Positions 1 to 6,560 of a DNA stretch of 8,561 nt are shown here, piece after piece. The translations under genes were made by a program, and so were the position numbers. The DNA comes from Deltaproteobacteria bacterium. GTDB taxonomy: Bacteria; Desulfobacterota; GWC2-55-46. The DNA is taken from the NCBI GenBank assembly GCA_021825035.1, contig JAKAIQ010000083.1:1-8561 (forward strand), written 5' to 3'. Within the stretch, counting starts at the first letter, position 1. Every line of letters begins with the position of its first letter. The notes under the pieces are model-generated. The model saw nothing but the letters and a program-made list of their open reading frames with translations, did not search any database and was not told the origin of the DNA.

Positions 1-17
1 TGTGCGAAAACTCTCGA

Positions 18-47
18 GGGGGGTCTTGCCTGCGAGCAAGACCCCTC
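18..47. terminator. Strong GC-rich hairpin, possible terminator of an off-window gene
   Basis: The arms at 18-29 and 36-47 pair over about 12 base pairs (one G-T pair near the base) around a six-base loop, CTGCGA. On the plus strand no T tract follows. On the minus strand the stem is followed after a few bases by TTTT (complement of 7-10). It may be a weak intrinsic terminator, more likely for leftward transcription, or a boundary hairpin between an unseen left-hand gene and the zinc-ribbon gene at 95. The hairpin is visible in the sequence; its function is inferred. Confidence 0.35.
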
Positions 48-80
48 CCTCTCCATCGCAGGATCAGGCGTAACATTACC

Positions 81-85
81 CGGAG
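81..85 (+). promoter_or_regulatory. Ribosome binding site for the zinc-ribbon gene
   Basis: CGGAG lies nine bases before the GTG at 95. It decides the start: the nearby ATG at 90-92 opens a frame that stops after four codons, so GTG at 95 is the usable start. Confidence 0.5.
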
Positions 86-94
86 CGATATGCC

Positions 95-292
95 GTGGAA
101 ATAAACCTTCAATGCAGAAGATGCGGTTGCACCTTCACCCGCAAATTCGGCGACATGCCCCACGGCAAGGTCGTGAGGTGCCCCTTTTGTTCAAACGCCT
201 CCATAAACATCGCGGAAGGCCCGAGGTTCGAAGACTTCGGCCTTGAACTCAAAGAACCCCGTTTCAAAAACAGCTTGAAAAATTTCAGGTAA
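95..292 (+). CDS. Small zinc-ribbon protein (65 aa), function unknown
   Basis: This short, probably cytoplasmic protein carries two cysteine pairs, CRRC at residues 7-10 and CPFC at 29-32, about 18 residues apart. That is the layout of a four-cysteine zinc ribbon as found in small zinc-ribbon regulators, putative nucleic-acid-binding proteins and rubredoxin-like folds. The stretch between the pairs is basic (R8, R9, R16, K17, K25, R28). The C-terminal half (about 36-65) is charged and has no motif I recognise. It starts at GTG, supported by CGGAG at 81-85 and by the failure of the overlapping ATG frame. It lies 125 bases before glmU, which has its own promoter candidate, so it may not be in the same transcription unit. 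The intact cysteine pattern argues that the gene is real. The ligand (Zn or Fe) and role are unknown, and I do not recognise a gene name. Confidence 0.7.
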   Translation: MEINLQCRRCGCTFTRKFGDMPHGKVVRCPFCSNASINIAEGPRFEDFGLELKEPRFKNSLKNFR

Positions 293-382
293 ACGGGCGC
301 CTTTCCGATCCAGTCCGCCGGAAGATCGCTTGCCGCAGGCCTCGCGCTTTTCAGCAAACGCTTCTTAAAAATCCAAAATCCC

Positions 383-411
383 TTGACGACTCGGCGCTCT
401 TCATATATCTT
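383..411 (+). promoter_or_regulatory. Sigma-70-type promoter directly before glmU
   Basis: A -35 box TTGACG (383-388, five of six to consensus) and a -10 box TATCTT (406-411, four of six) are separated by exactly 17 bases. TATATC at 404-409 is an alternative -10 with a 15-base spacer. Transcription would begin within a few bases of the glmU ATG at 418, leaving essentially no 5' leader. The boxes are seen; the activity is inferred. Confidence 0.5.
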
Positions 412-417
412 TGACTC

Positions 418-1803
418 ATGAAGAATCTCGCAGCCATCGTCCTTGCCGCCGGCAGGGGCACAAGGATGAAATCCCGCATACCAAAGGTCCTCCATCCGAT
501 ATCCGGCCACCCGATGATTCATTACCCCTTAAGAGCGCTAAAGGGCCTCAAGACCGGAAAGATCGTGGTCGTGACCGGCTACGGGGCGGACGCCGTGGAG
601 GAGTCTCTTTCAGGCTTCAAGGGCCTCACGTTCGCAAGACAGGCCGAGCAGAAAGGCACCGCGCACGCGGTCATGTGCGCGGCCATGGAGCTTGAGGGCC
701 ACGCCGGGGACGTCCTCATACTCTCCGGTGACGTCCCGCTTATAACCCCTCAGACGGTAAAAGCCCTTCTCAAGATCCACAGGAAGGGCGGCGCCAATCC
801 GGTATCTTTCATAAGCGCGTTCGTAAGCGACCCCGTGGGATACGGCAGAGTCATAAGGGACGCTGGCGGGAAGGTCGCCGGGATAATCGAGGAAAAGGAC
901 TGCACCGCGCTTCAGAAAAGGATAAAAGAGGTCAACGCCGGAGTGTATCTCGTAAACGCCGATTTCCTGAGGAAGAACATAGGCGGGATATCGGCAAGAA
1001 ACGCTCAGAGGGAATACTACCTGCCGGATCTCGTGAGGATGGCCGTTGAAAAAGGCGGGCGCGTCCCCGCGCTCACCCACTGCGACCCGTCCGAGGTCAT
1101 GGGCATAAACAACAGGGTAGAGCTCGCGGCGGCGAACTCCATCATGCGGGAAAGGGTTTCAAGAGAGCTTATGCTCGCCGGGGTAAGCATAATCGACCCT
1201 GTCGCCACTTACATCGACTTCGGGGCGCGCATCGGCGCCGATACGGTCATCTATCCCGGCGCGCACATAGACGGCAGGACAAGGATCGGGGCCGACTGCG
1301 TAATAGAAGAGGGCGTGAGGATAGAGGATTCCTTCATCGGAGACAACACGAGAGTGAAAAGTTATTCTATAATAGAATCCACGTCCCTCGGAAAGCACGT
1401 TACGGTCGGGCCGTTCGCAAGGCTCAGGCCCGGCAACGTCATAAAGGACAGAGCGCGCATCGGCAACTTCGTCGAGCTCAAGAAATCCGTCATAGGCGCA
1501 GGAACCAAAGCCAACCACCTTTCGTATATCGGGGACTCGGTCATAGGAGACAACGTCAATATAGGGGCCGGAACCATCACATGCAACTACGACGGCGTCC
1601 GGAAACACCGTACGATCATAGAAGACAACGCCTTCATCGGGAGCGACACCCAGCTCGTGGCCCCGGTAAAGGTCGGCAAAAATGCCTACGTCGGTTCCGG
1701 CACGACAGTCACCAGGGACGTCCCTCCCTGGTCGCTCGTCGTCACGAGGGCTGACGAAAGGGTCGTCGAGGGATGGGCAAAAAGGAGGCTGGAAAAAAAA
1801 TGA
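418..1803 (+). CDS. glmU: Bifunctional GlmU: GlcNAc-1-P uridyltransferase / glucosamine-1-P acetyltransferase
   Basis: This cytoplasmic enzyme makes UDP-GlcNAc in two steps: it acetylates glucosamine-1-phosphate with acetyl-CoA, then transfers UMP from UTP. Its length of 461 residues is normal for the family. The N-terminal nucleotidyltransferase domain (about 1-235) has the signature LAAGRGTRM at 9-17 with PK at 22-23, QKGTAHA at 78-84, metal-binding D105 in LSGDVPL, and GINNRVEL near 229-236. The C-terminal left-handed beta-helix (about 255-461) shows hexapeptide repeats, GPFARLRPG at 331-339, the probable catalytic base H367 in ANHLSYIGD, and GAGTITCNYDG at 383-393. The ATG at 418 is forced: an in-frame TGA lies at 412-414 and only CTC stands between. 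No Shine-Dalgarno sequence precedes it and a promoter abuts it, so the message may be leaderless. The gene ends in a run of eight A's just before its TGA. glmS, the enzyme supplying the upstream hexosamine phosphate, follows after 40 bases. Confidence 0.98.
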   Translation: MKNLAAIVLAAGRGTRMKSRIPKVLHPISGHPMIHYPLRALKGLKTGKIVVVTGYGADAVEESLSGFKGLTFARQAEQKGTAHAVMCAAMELEGHAGDVLILSGDVPLITPQTVKALLKIHRKGGANPVSFISAFVSDPVGYGRVIRDAGGKVAGIIEEKDCTALQKRIKEVNAGVYLVNADFLRKNIGGISARNAQREYYLPDLVRMAVEKGGRVPALTHCDPSEVMGINNRVELAAANSIMRERVSRELMLAGVSIIDPVATYIDFGARIGADTVIYPGAHIDGRTRIGADCVIEEGVRIEDSFIGDNTRVKSYSIIESTSLGKHVTVGPFARLRPGNVIKDRARIGNFVELKKSVIGAGTKANHLSYIGDSVIGDNVNIGAGTITCNYDGVRKHRTIIEDNAFIGSDTQLVAPVKVGKNAYVGSGTTVTRDVPPWSLVVTRADERVVEGWAKRRLEKK

Positions 1804-1824
1804 CGGACTGTGTCATTCCGCGCC

Positions 1825-1832
1825 AGGGAGAG
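1825..1832 (+). promoter_or_regulatory. Ribosome binding site for glmS
   Basis: AGGGAGAG lies 11 bases before the ATG at 1844 (13 if only the GGGAG core is counted), a slightly long spacing. It supports the start at 1844 rather than an upstream in-frame start. The 40-base gap after glmU is far too short to hold a glmS ribozyme. Confidence 0.45.
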
Positions 1833-1843
1833 CCTGCAAGCAT

Positions 1844-3664
1844 ATGTGCGGCATAGTCGGTTACATAGGCGCAAGGGAAGCGTCGGACGTTCTTCTCGAA
1901 GGGCTTAAAAAGCTCGAATACCGCGGCTACGACTCGTCGGGGGTCGCGGTCGTGAAGGACGGCAAGGTGGGCCTCAGGAGGGCTGTGGGAAAGCTCGACA
2001 GGCTCGTAGCCGAAGTCAAAAAAAGGCCCCTTGCAGGCCACATGGGCATCGGCCACACTCGCTGGGCCACGCACGGCAGGCCGTCCGAGGCGAACGCCCA
2101 TCCGCACATGGAAGGCGGGGTGGCCGTGGTACATAACGGCATAATCGAGAACTACCTGTCATTGAAGGAGGTTCTCGTCGGGGAAGGGGCGAAGTTCAAG
2201 TCCGAGACCGATACCGAGATCATAAGCCATCTCATCCACAGGGAAATAAAAATGGGGAAGACCCTCGTCGAGGCTGTGCGGGCGACCGTCAGGCTTATAA
2301 AAGGGACTTTCGCCATGGCGGCCGTAAGCGAACACGAACCGGACAAGATAGTGGCCGCGCGCATGGAATGCCCCCTCATAGTCGGGATAGGCAGACACGA
2401 GTCGATACTTTCTTCGGACATCCCGGCGATACTCAGCGTAACGAGGCGGGCGGTCTTTCTCAAGGACGGCGAGATGGCCGTGCTTTCAAGGGACGCAACC
2501 ATCATAACGGATTTTGCCGGAAAAGAAATTAAGAGGGAGCCTACGACCATCGACTGGTCGCCGATAATGGCCGAGAAGGGCGGCTACAGGCACTTCATGC
2601 TCAAGGAGATTTTCGAGCAGCCGCGCGCCGTCGCCGACACATTCAGAGGCCTTCTCATGGAAGAATCGGGGGACGTCTTCCTCGACGGGCTCGACATGCC
2701 CGCCGGCTCGATCGACAGGATATACATAGTCGCCTGCGGCACGTCCTGGCACGCAGGTCTTGTCGGAAAGTACTTCTTCGAGGAATTCTTCAAGGTGCCC
2801 ACCGAGGTGGACCTCGCCTCGGAGTTCCGTTACCGCAATCCTCTCGTCGGCAAAAAGACCCTCGTCATAGCCATCTCGCAATCCGGCGAGACGGCCGACA
2901 CCCTTGCCGCAATAAAAGAGGTTAAAAAAAGGGGGGCGAGCACGATCGCTGTCTGCAACGTCGTCGAGAGCAGCCTCACCAGGGAGACCGGCTGGTCTCT
3001 CATGACCCACGCCGGCCCGGAGATAGGAGTCGCTTCGACGAAGGCCTTTACCACCCAGCTCATAGCCCTCTACATGCTCGCGCTCTATTTCGGGAGAAGG
3101 TCGGGCAATGTCGATGCGGAGACCGGCGTGGCGCTCATTCAGGAGCTTCTGAGGCTTCCTAAAAAGCTTGAGGAGACACTGAGCGTTGCGCCGGCGGTGG
3201 AAAACATCGCAAAAAAATACAGCCACCTCCGGGATTTCATCTACCTTGGAAGAGGCCTCAACCACCCGATAGCCCTCGAAGGGGCCTTGAAGCTAAAGGA
3301 GATATCCTACATCCACGCCGAGGGATACGCCGCCGGCGAAATGAAGCACGGCCCCATAGCCCTGATCGACGAGGACATGCCGGTCGTCGCGCTCGCCCCT
3401 AACGACCGGAGCTACCCGAAGATGCTCGGGAACATGGAAGAGGTGAAGGCAAGGGGAGGCCGCCTCATTGCAATCGTGAACACGGACGACATAGAGGCCT
3501 CGCAGAAGGCGGACGACGTCATAAAAGTCCCTCCGGCCTCTATGCATTTCACGCCCGTCATACTCTCCGTGCCTTTGCAGCTCATCGCCTATCATATCGC
3601 GGTGCTGAAGGGCACTGACGTCGATCAGCCGAGAAATCTTGCCAAAAGCGTCACGGTCGAGTAA
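1844..3664 (+). CDS. glmS: Glutamine--fructose-6-phosphate aminotransferase (isomerizing)
   Basis: GlmS converts fructose-6-phosphate and glutamine into glucosamine-6-phosphate and glutamate, the committed step into UDP-GlcNAc. It has 606 residues, close to the E. coli enzyme. The N-terminal class II glutaminase domain (2-about 225) begins with catalytic Cys2 in MCGIVGY, exposed when Met1 is removed, and has HTRWATHG at 71-78, HNG at 97-99 and D123. Two SIS sugar-isomerase domains follow: CGTSWH at 298-303 and SQSGET at 345-350 in the first, and GLNHPIALEGALKLKE (471-486, E486) and H502 in the second. The C-terminus NLAKSVTVE carries the conserved lysine (K601) that reaches the sugar site. 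The frame is open back to 1682, but only the ATG at 1844 puts the nucleophilic cysteine at the N-terminus, so that start is chosen. It is probably co-transcribed with glmU. There is no leader space for ribozyme control. Confidence 0.98.
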   Translation: MCGIVGYIGAREASDVLLEGLKKLEYRGYDSSGVAVVKDGKVGLRRAVGKLDRLVAEVKKRPLAGHMGIGHTRWATHGRPSEANAHPHMEGGVAVVHNGIIENYLSLKEVLVGEGAKFKSETDTEIISHLIHREIKMGKTLVEAVRATVRLIKGTFAMAAVSEHEPDKIVAARMECPLIVGIGRHESILSSDIPAILSVTRRAVFLKDGEMAVLSRDATIITDFAGKEIKREPTTIDWSPIMAEKGGYRHFMLKEIFEQPRAVADTFRGLLMEESGDVFLDGLDMPAGSIDRIYIVACGTSWHAGLVGKYFFEEFFKVPTEVDLASEFRYRNPLVGKKTLVIAISQSGETADTLAAIKEVKKRGASTIAVCNVVESSLTRETGWSLMTHAGPEIGVASTKAFTTQLIALYMLALYFGRRSGNVDAETGVALIQELLRLPKKLEETLSVAPAVENIAKKYSHLRDFIYLGRGLNHPIALEGALKLKEISYIHAEGYAAGEMKHGPIALIDEDMPVVALAPNDRSYPKMLGNMEEVKARGGRLIAIVNTDDIEASQKADDVIKVPPASMHFTPVILSVPLQLIAYHIAVLKGTDVDQPRNLAKSVTVE

Positions 3665-3695
3665 AATCCCGCTATATTTCCATTGCCGGCCTGAC

Positions 3696-3701
3696 AGGAG
3701 G
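3696..3701 (+). promoter_or_regulatory. Perfect Shine-Dalgarno for the SDR gene
   Basis: AGGAGG lies five bases before the ATG at 3707. It is the best ribosome binding site in the window and fixes the SDR start. Confidence 0.75.
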
Positions 3702-3706
3702 TCTTC

Positions 3707-4474
3707 ATGGGCAGGGTAGAGGGCAAGGTAGCGATAATAACGGGCGCGGCCATGGGCATAGGCCGCGCCTCGTCGATCCTTCTTGCGCGGGAAGGGGCCA
3801 GGGTAATAATAGCCGACCTGGCTGAAAAAGACGGCGCAATGACCGCTGAAGACATACGTAGAGAAAACGGCGCGGCCGTCTTCCGCCGCCTCGACGTCAC
3901 GCGCGAAGGCGAGGTCGAAAGCGTCTACGGAGCCGTCTACGACGAGTTCGGACGCCTCGACATACTCGTAAACAACGCCGGAATAACCGGGGTGCGAAAG
4001 CCCACCCACGAGATAAGCGAAGCGGAGTGGGACAGGGTAATGGACATAAACGTAAAAGGCGTGTTCTACTCGACAAAGCACGCGGTCCCGTACATGAAGA
4101 AATCAGGGGGAGGGAGCATCATAAATATCGCCTCGGTGCTCGGCGTTGTGGGCTCTCCCGGCGCGCCGCCTTACGTGGCTTCGAAGGGGGCGGTAAGGCT
4201 TATGTCGAAGACCGACGCCCTCATTTACGCCAGTGACAAAATAAGGGTAAATTCCATAAGCCCCGGCTTCGTCTGGACGCCGCTCATAGAAAATTATCTG
4301 AAATCCACCGGCGATGCGGAAGGCGGGAGAAAGAGGCTCGACTCGCTCCATCCCCTCGGCCACATCGGCGAGCCGGATGACGTCGGCTACGCCGTTCTAT
4401 ACCTTGCTTCGGATGAGTCCAAATTCGTGACAGGCAGCGATCTCATCGTCGACGGCGGATACACCGCCTGGTAA
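3707..4474 (+). CDS. Short-chain dehydrogenase/reductase, FabG / glucose-1-dehydrogenase-like, substrate unknown
   Basis: This is a 255-residue classical SDR with a Rossmann fold, soluble and NAD(P)-dependent. The cofactor glycine motif TGAAMGIG is at 12-19. An aspartate (D37, in IIADL) ends the second strand, which in this family usually favours NAD(H) over NADP(H). NNAG is at 89-92, and the catalytic tetrad is N115, S143, Y156 and K160 (YVASK). The SPGFVWTP segment after strand six and the C-terminal VDGGYTAW are also typical. A substrate-loop insertion around 200-215 makes it slightly longer than a usual FabG (about 245 residues). It lies 42 bases after glmS and 5 bases before plsY, so it is probably in the envelope operon. 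A 3-oxoacyl reductase role beside plsY is possible, but the likely NAD preference and loop fit a sugar, alcohol or diol dehydrogenase as well. The family is certain; the substrate is not. Confidence 0.9.
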   Translation: MGRVEGKVAIITGAAMGIGRASSILLAREGARVIIADLAEKDGAMTAEDIRRENGAAVFRRLDVTREGEVESVYGAVYDEFGRLDILVNNAGITGVRKPTHEISEAEWDRVMDINVKGVFYSTKHAVPYMKKSGGGSIINIASVLGVVGSPGAPPYVASKGAVRLMSKTDALIYASDKIRVNSISPGFVWTPLIENYLKSTGDAEGGRKRLDSLHPLGHIGEPDDVGYAVLYLASDESKFVTGSDLIVDGGYTAW

Positions 4475-4479
4475 ACAGC

Positions 4480-5061
4480 GTGAATCCCTACATACTCATA
4501 CCATTCGCCTATATTCTCGGCTCCATCCCCACCGGGGTGATAGTCGCCAGGGCCTTCGGCGCCAATGACCCGCGCAGGGCGGGCAGCAAGAACATAGGCG
4601 CGACAAACGTCGGACGGACCGCGGGGAAGCGGGCAGGAGCCATCACGCTCATGGGCGACCTTCTGAAGGGCGCTATACCCGTCATCGCGGCGATAAGCCT
4701 TACGAACGAAGCCGCTGTCATAAGCCTCGTCGGTTTCGCGGCATTCATAGGCCACCTCTTTCCGGTGTTCCTCGGCTTCAAGGGAGGCAAGGGGGTTGCC
4801 ACGGCCTGCGGAGTCATGGTGGTGGTGTCGCCGGCGGCCACGCTTCTGAGCGCGCTTGTATTTGCCGCGGCCGTCCTCGTCAAGAAGTACGTTTCTCTCG
4901 CTTCGATGCTCGCCGCCGCGTCGCTTCCCGTCTTTCTATCCTTCCTCCCGAAAGGAAAGCCCTTCGTGCCGCTCGGGGCGGTCCTGGGCGCGCTCGTTAT
5001 AATGAGACACAAAGACAACATAAAGCGGCTCGTGCAGGGAAAGGAAAACAGGATCAAGTAG
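4480..5061 (+). CDS. plsY: Acyl-phosphate:glycerol-3-phosphate acyltransferase
   Basis: PlsY is an inner-membrane enzyme that moves the acyl group from acyl-phosphate (made by PlsX, not in this window) to the 1-position of glycerol-3-phosphate, giving lysophosphatidate, the first phospholipid intermediate. It has 193 residues, normal for the family. The family motifs are in order: LGSIPTG at 13-19 with GSKNIGATNVGR at 35-46, DLLKG at 60-64, GHLFPVFLGFKGGKGVAT at 91-108, and RHKDNIKRL at 176-184. Roughly six or seven hydrophobic helices are visible (about 4-24, 52-74, 79-98, 108-133, 139-156, 160-175). The start is GTG at 4480, five bases after the SDR stop, with no clear Shine-Dalgarno, which suggests translation coupled to the SDR gene. 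It is the last gene of the plus-strand group. Confidence 0.96.
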   Translation: MNPYILIPFAYILGSIPTGVIVARAFGANDPRRAGSKNIGATNVGRTAGKRAGAITLMGDLLKGAIPVIAAISLTNEAAVISLVGFAAFIGHLFPVFLGFKGGKGVATACGVMVVVSPAATLLSALVFAAAVLVKKYVSLASMLAAASLPVFLSFLPKGKPFVPLGAVLGALVIMRHKDNIKRLVQGKENRIK

Positions 5062-5085
5062 CGCGGCCGGAAGGCAAAGGGCGCT
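5060..5085. terminator. Weak hairpin at the convergent plsY / ccsA-like junction
   Basis: AGCGC (5060-5064) can pair with GCGCT (5081-5085), with a small inner GCC/GGC stem at 5066-5068 and 5073-5075. No T tract follows on either strand. It is the only structure I see in the 30-base gap between the two converging genes, and it is a poor intrinsic terminator at best. Confidence 0.2.
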
Positions 5086-5091
5086 CGTTCC

Positions 5092-5874
5092 TCAGAAGCT
5101 ATGGCTGCTTTTCATGAGGAGGCTTACCCCGAGGTAGGTGAACAGCACAACGAAAAAACCGAGCGCGGTGGCTATCGAAAGCCCCCTGCCCCTCCACTCC
5201 CTGATATAAAAGGCATGCATGGCCCCGGCGTAATAGAACCATACTATGAACGACCATATTATCTTAGGCTCCCACATCCAGTAGTTCCCCCATGCGAGAT
5301 ACGCCCATACCGCGCCTGCGAACATCGAGGCCGAGAAGAAAAAGAACCCCCAGAGGACCGACCTGCCGGCCAGGTTCTGGAACTTCCTCATCTCATCCGG
5401 GGTCCCGCCGCGCATATCCTTTACGAGATAGAGGACAGCCCCGGCGAAGGCGAGCGTGAAGAACGCGTACGCCGCGAACGAAGCGGTCACGTGCGTCTCG
5501 AACCATCTTGTGCGGAGAATGAGCGTCAGCGGGCCGCCCGGCTTCGCGTTTTCTATGGCGGAAAATACCGACAGCGCCGCTATCGGCACGGTTATAAGCT
5601 CGGTAGCGCGCTCGTCGTACCTGAGGATGACAAAAACGCTTAAAAGGACGGTCATCCAGCCGTAGAAGTCAAGCGTCTCGAACATCGACGCCATCGGCGC
5701 ATGACCGGTGGAATACACGCGCTCCGCGAGGCCTGCCGTATGGACGCAAAGACCGCCTATGAGAAGGGCTTTTGAAACCGGCCCGAGTCTTTCCGGACCC
5801 CCGGCATGATAGACAATGACGGCCAGGAAGCTCAGAGCGTACAATATGAGGGATATCTCGAGAAGAAACTTCAT
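5092..5874 (-). CDS. CcsA/ResC-type cytochrome c assembly membrane protein
   Basis: This 260-residue integral membrane protein has about eight hydrophobic helices (roughly 4-22, 33-52, 69-86, 93-108, 128-150, 172-195, 205-226, 233-254). It belongs to the CcsA/ResC/HemX family, in which such proteins carry haem across the membrane and help attach it to apocytochromes c. Family marks are the tryptophan-rich haem segment WGNYWMWEPK at 195-204, conserved histidines H128 (ETHVTASFAAY) and H258 in the terminal SSHSF, SMFETLDFYGW at 63-73, and H45 and H220. The usual WDPKE reads WEPKI here, so the aspartate is conservatively changed and the glutamate is replaced by isoleucine. No CcsB/ResB partner or hemA is in the window. 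The start ATG at 5874 is the only ATG, GTG or TTG before an in-frame stop at 5905-5907, and it has no Shine-Dalgarno. It follows queE after 34 bases. A HemX-like role is the main alternative. Confidence 0.88.
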   Translation of the reverse strand: MKFLLEISLILYALSFLAVIVYHAGGPERLGPVSKALLIGGLCVHTAGLAERVYSTGHAPMASMFETLDFYGWMTVLLSVFVILRYDERATELITVPIAALSVFSAIENAKPGGPLTLILRTRWFETHVTASFAAYAFFTLAFAGAVLYLVKDMRGGTPDEMRKFQNLAGRSVLWGFFFFSASMFAGAVWAYLAWGNYWMWEPKIIWSFIVWFYYAGAMHAFYIREWRGRGLSIATALGFFVVLFTYLGVSLLMKSSHSF

Positions 5875-5908
5875 GTTTTGCGGCAGGCCGACCCGTCCGT
5901 TCCTTTAA

Positions 5909-6550
5909 TCATCTTCCCCTCTCCCCAGGCCATATATAGGCATGCATCTGCAGCTGGAGCCTTACGTCGAGCCCGTCTTTCAGTATCCACTCCGCAAGCT
6001 CCCCCGGCTCGATGGCGGACCTTACGGGGGAAAAGAGTATGCTCAACGCCATGCCCCTGAGATTTTTTTCAATGAAATCCTTTGCGTACTCGAAGTCCCG
6101 CCTGTTGGCTATGACGAACTTGACCTCGTCATCCGGCGTCAGATGGTCGATGTTCTCCATTAGGAAGGAGCCGGCCTCGCCGCTTGACGGGCATTTCACG
6201 TCGACTATCTTTACCACCCTTGCGTCGAGCCCGGAGAGGCTCAGACTCCCGTTCGTCTCCATGAGTACCGTGCAGCCCTCGTCGAGAAGCCTCGCGGCAA
6301 GAAACCCGGCTTCGGCCTGAGCAAGAGGCTCGCCCCCGGTTATCTCGACGAGCGGGCGGTTGAACTTTTTTACCTCGCTTACGGCCTCTTCGACGCTCAA
6401 GGCCCTCGCGTTCTCCCGCGTCCTGGCGTAGACCGTGTCGCACCACGAACAGACGAGGTTGCATCCGGCGAGCCTCACGAAGACGCACGGCAGTCCCGCG
6501 TAGGTCGACTCTCCCTGGATGCTTAAAAAGATTTCGCTAACGTACAGCAC
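5909..6550 (-). CDS. queE: 7-carboxy-7-deazaguanine synthase (radical SAM)
   Basis: QueE is a radical SAM enzyme that rearranges 6-carboxytetrahydropterin to 7-carboxy-7-deazaguanine on the way to preQ0 and queuosine in tRNA. It has 213 residues, normal length. Near the N-terminus is EIFLSIQGES (6-15), where substrate and Mg contacts lie in known enzymes. The cluster-binding cysteines follow in CNLVCSWCDT (C30, C34, C37), then TGGEPL at 71-76, METNGS at 97-102, DVKCPSSG at 117-124, and the C-terminal LQMHAYIWP. The family often has HK in the last motif; this protein has HA. The start is GTG at 6550, backed by AGGTGAGG at 6561-6568, and it lies 12 bases after the protease stop. The other queuosine genes (queC, queD, queF) are not in the window, so the link to its neighbours is probably only co-transcription. 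Confidence 0.95.
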   Translation of the reverse strand: MLYVSEIFLSIQGESTYAGLPCVFVRLAGCNLVCSWCDTVYARTRENARALSVEEAVSEVKKFNRPLVEITGGEPLAQAEAGFLAARLLDEGCTVLMETNGSLSLSGLDARVVKIVDVKCPSSGEAGSFLMENIDHLTPDDEVKFVIANRRDFEYAKDFIEKNLRGMALSILFSPVRSAIEPGELAEWILKDGLDVRLQLQMHAYIWPGERGR

Positions 6551-6560
6551 GGATCCGCGG

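Noticed and set aside
328..351. Terminator after the zinc-ribbon gene (GCTTG/CAGGC stem, then TTTT)
   Set aside because: The stem is only five base pairs including a G-T pair, with a three-base loop, and the T's start seven bases later. This is too weak to call.
1682..1843. An N-terminal extension of GlmS by 54 residues
   Set aside because: It overlaps the glmU coding end, and GlmS needs its catalytic cysteine directly after the initiator Met at 1844.
1804..1843. A glmS ribozyme or other riboswitch before glmS
   Set aside because: The gap is only 40 bases, too short for that ribozyme, and no fitting structure is seen.
2921..2936. A7-G6 run in glmS as a programmed frameshift site
   Set aside because: The in-frame codons are GTT AAA AAA AGG, which does not place a classic slippery heptamer in frame, and the full-length GlmS frame is intact. 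A7 runs also occur elsewhere in glmS (for example near 2019 and 3210).
3673..3678. TATATT as a -10 box for a separate SDR/plsY promoter
   Set aside because: The box matches five of six bases, but no acceptable -35 lies at 16-18 bases upstream (GTCACG at 3650-3655).
2486..4081. Long minus-strand open frames (about 260 codons each) antisense to glmS and the SDR gene
   Set aside because: They overlap strongly supported genes and their translations show no recognisable motifs. High GC and biased codon use in the real genes explain open antisense frames.
5101..5643. A 180-codon plus-strand frame antisense to the ccsA-like gene
   Set aside because: Its translation is rich in charged residues and proline with no motif, while the minus strand has clear membrane helices and family signatures.
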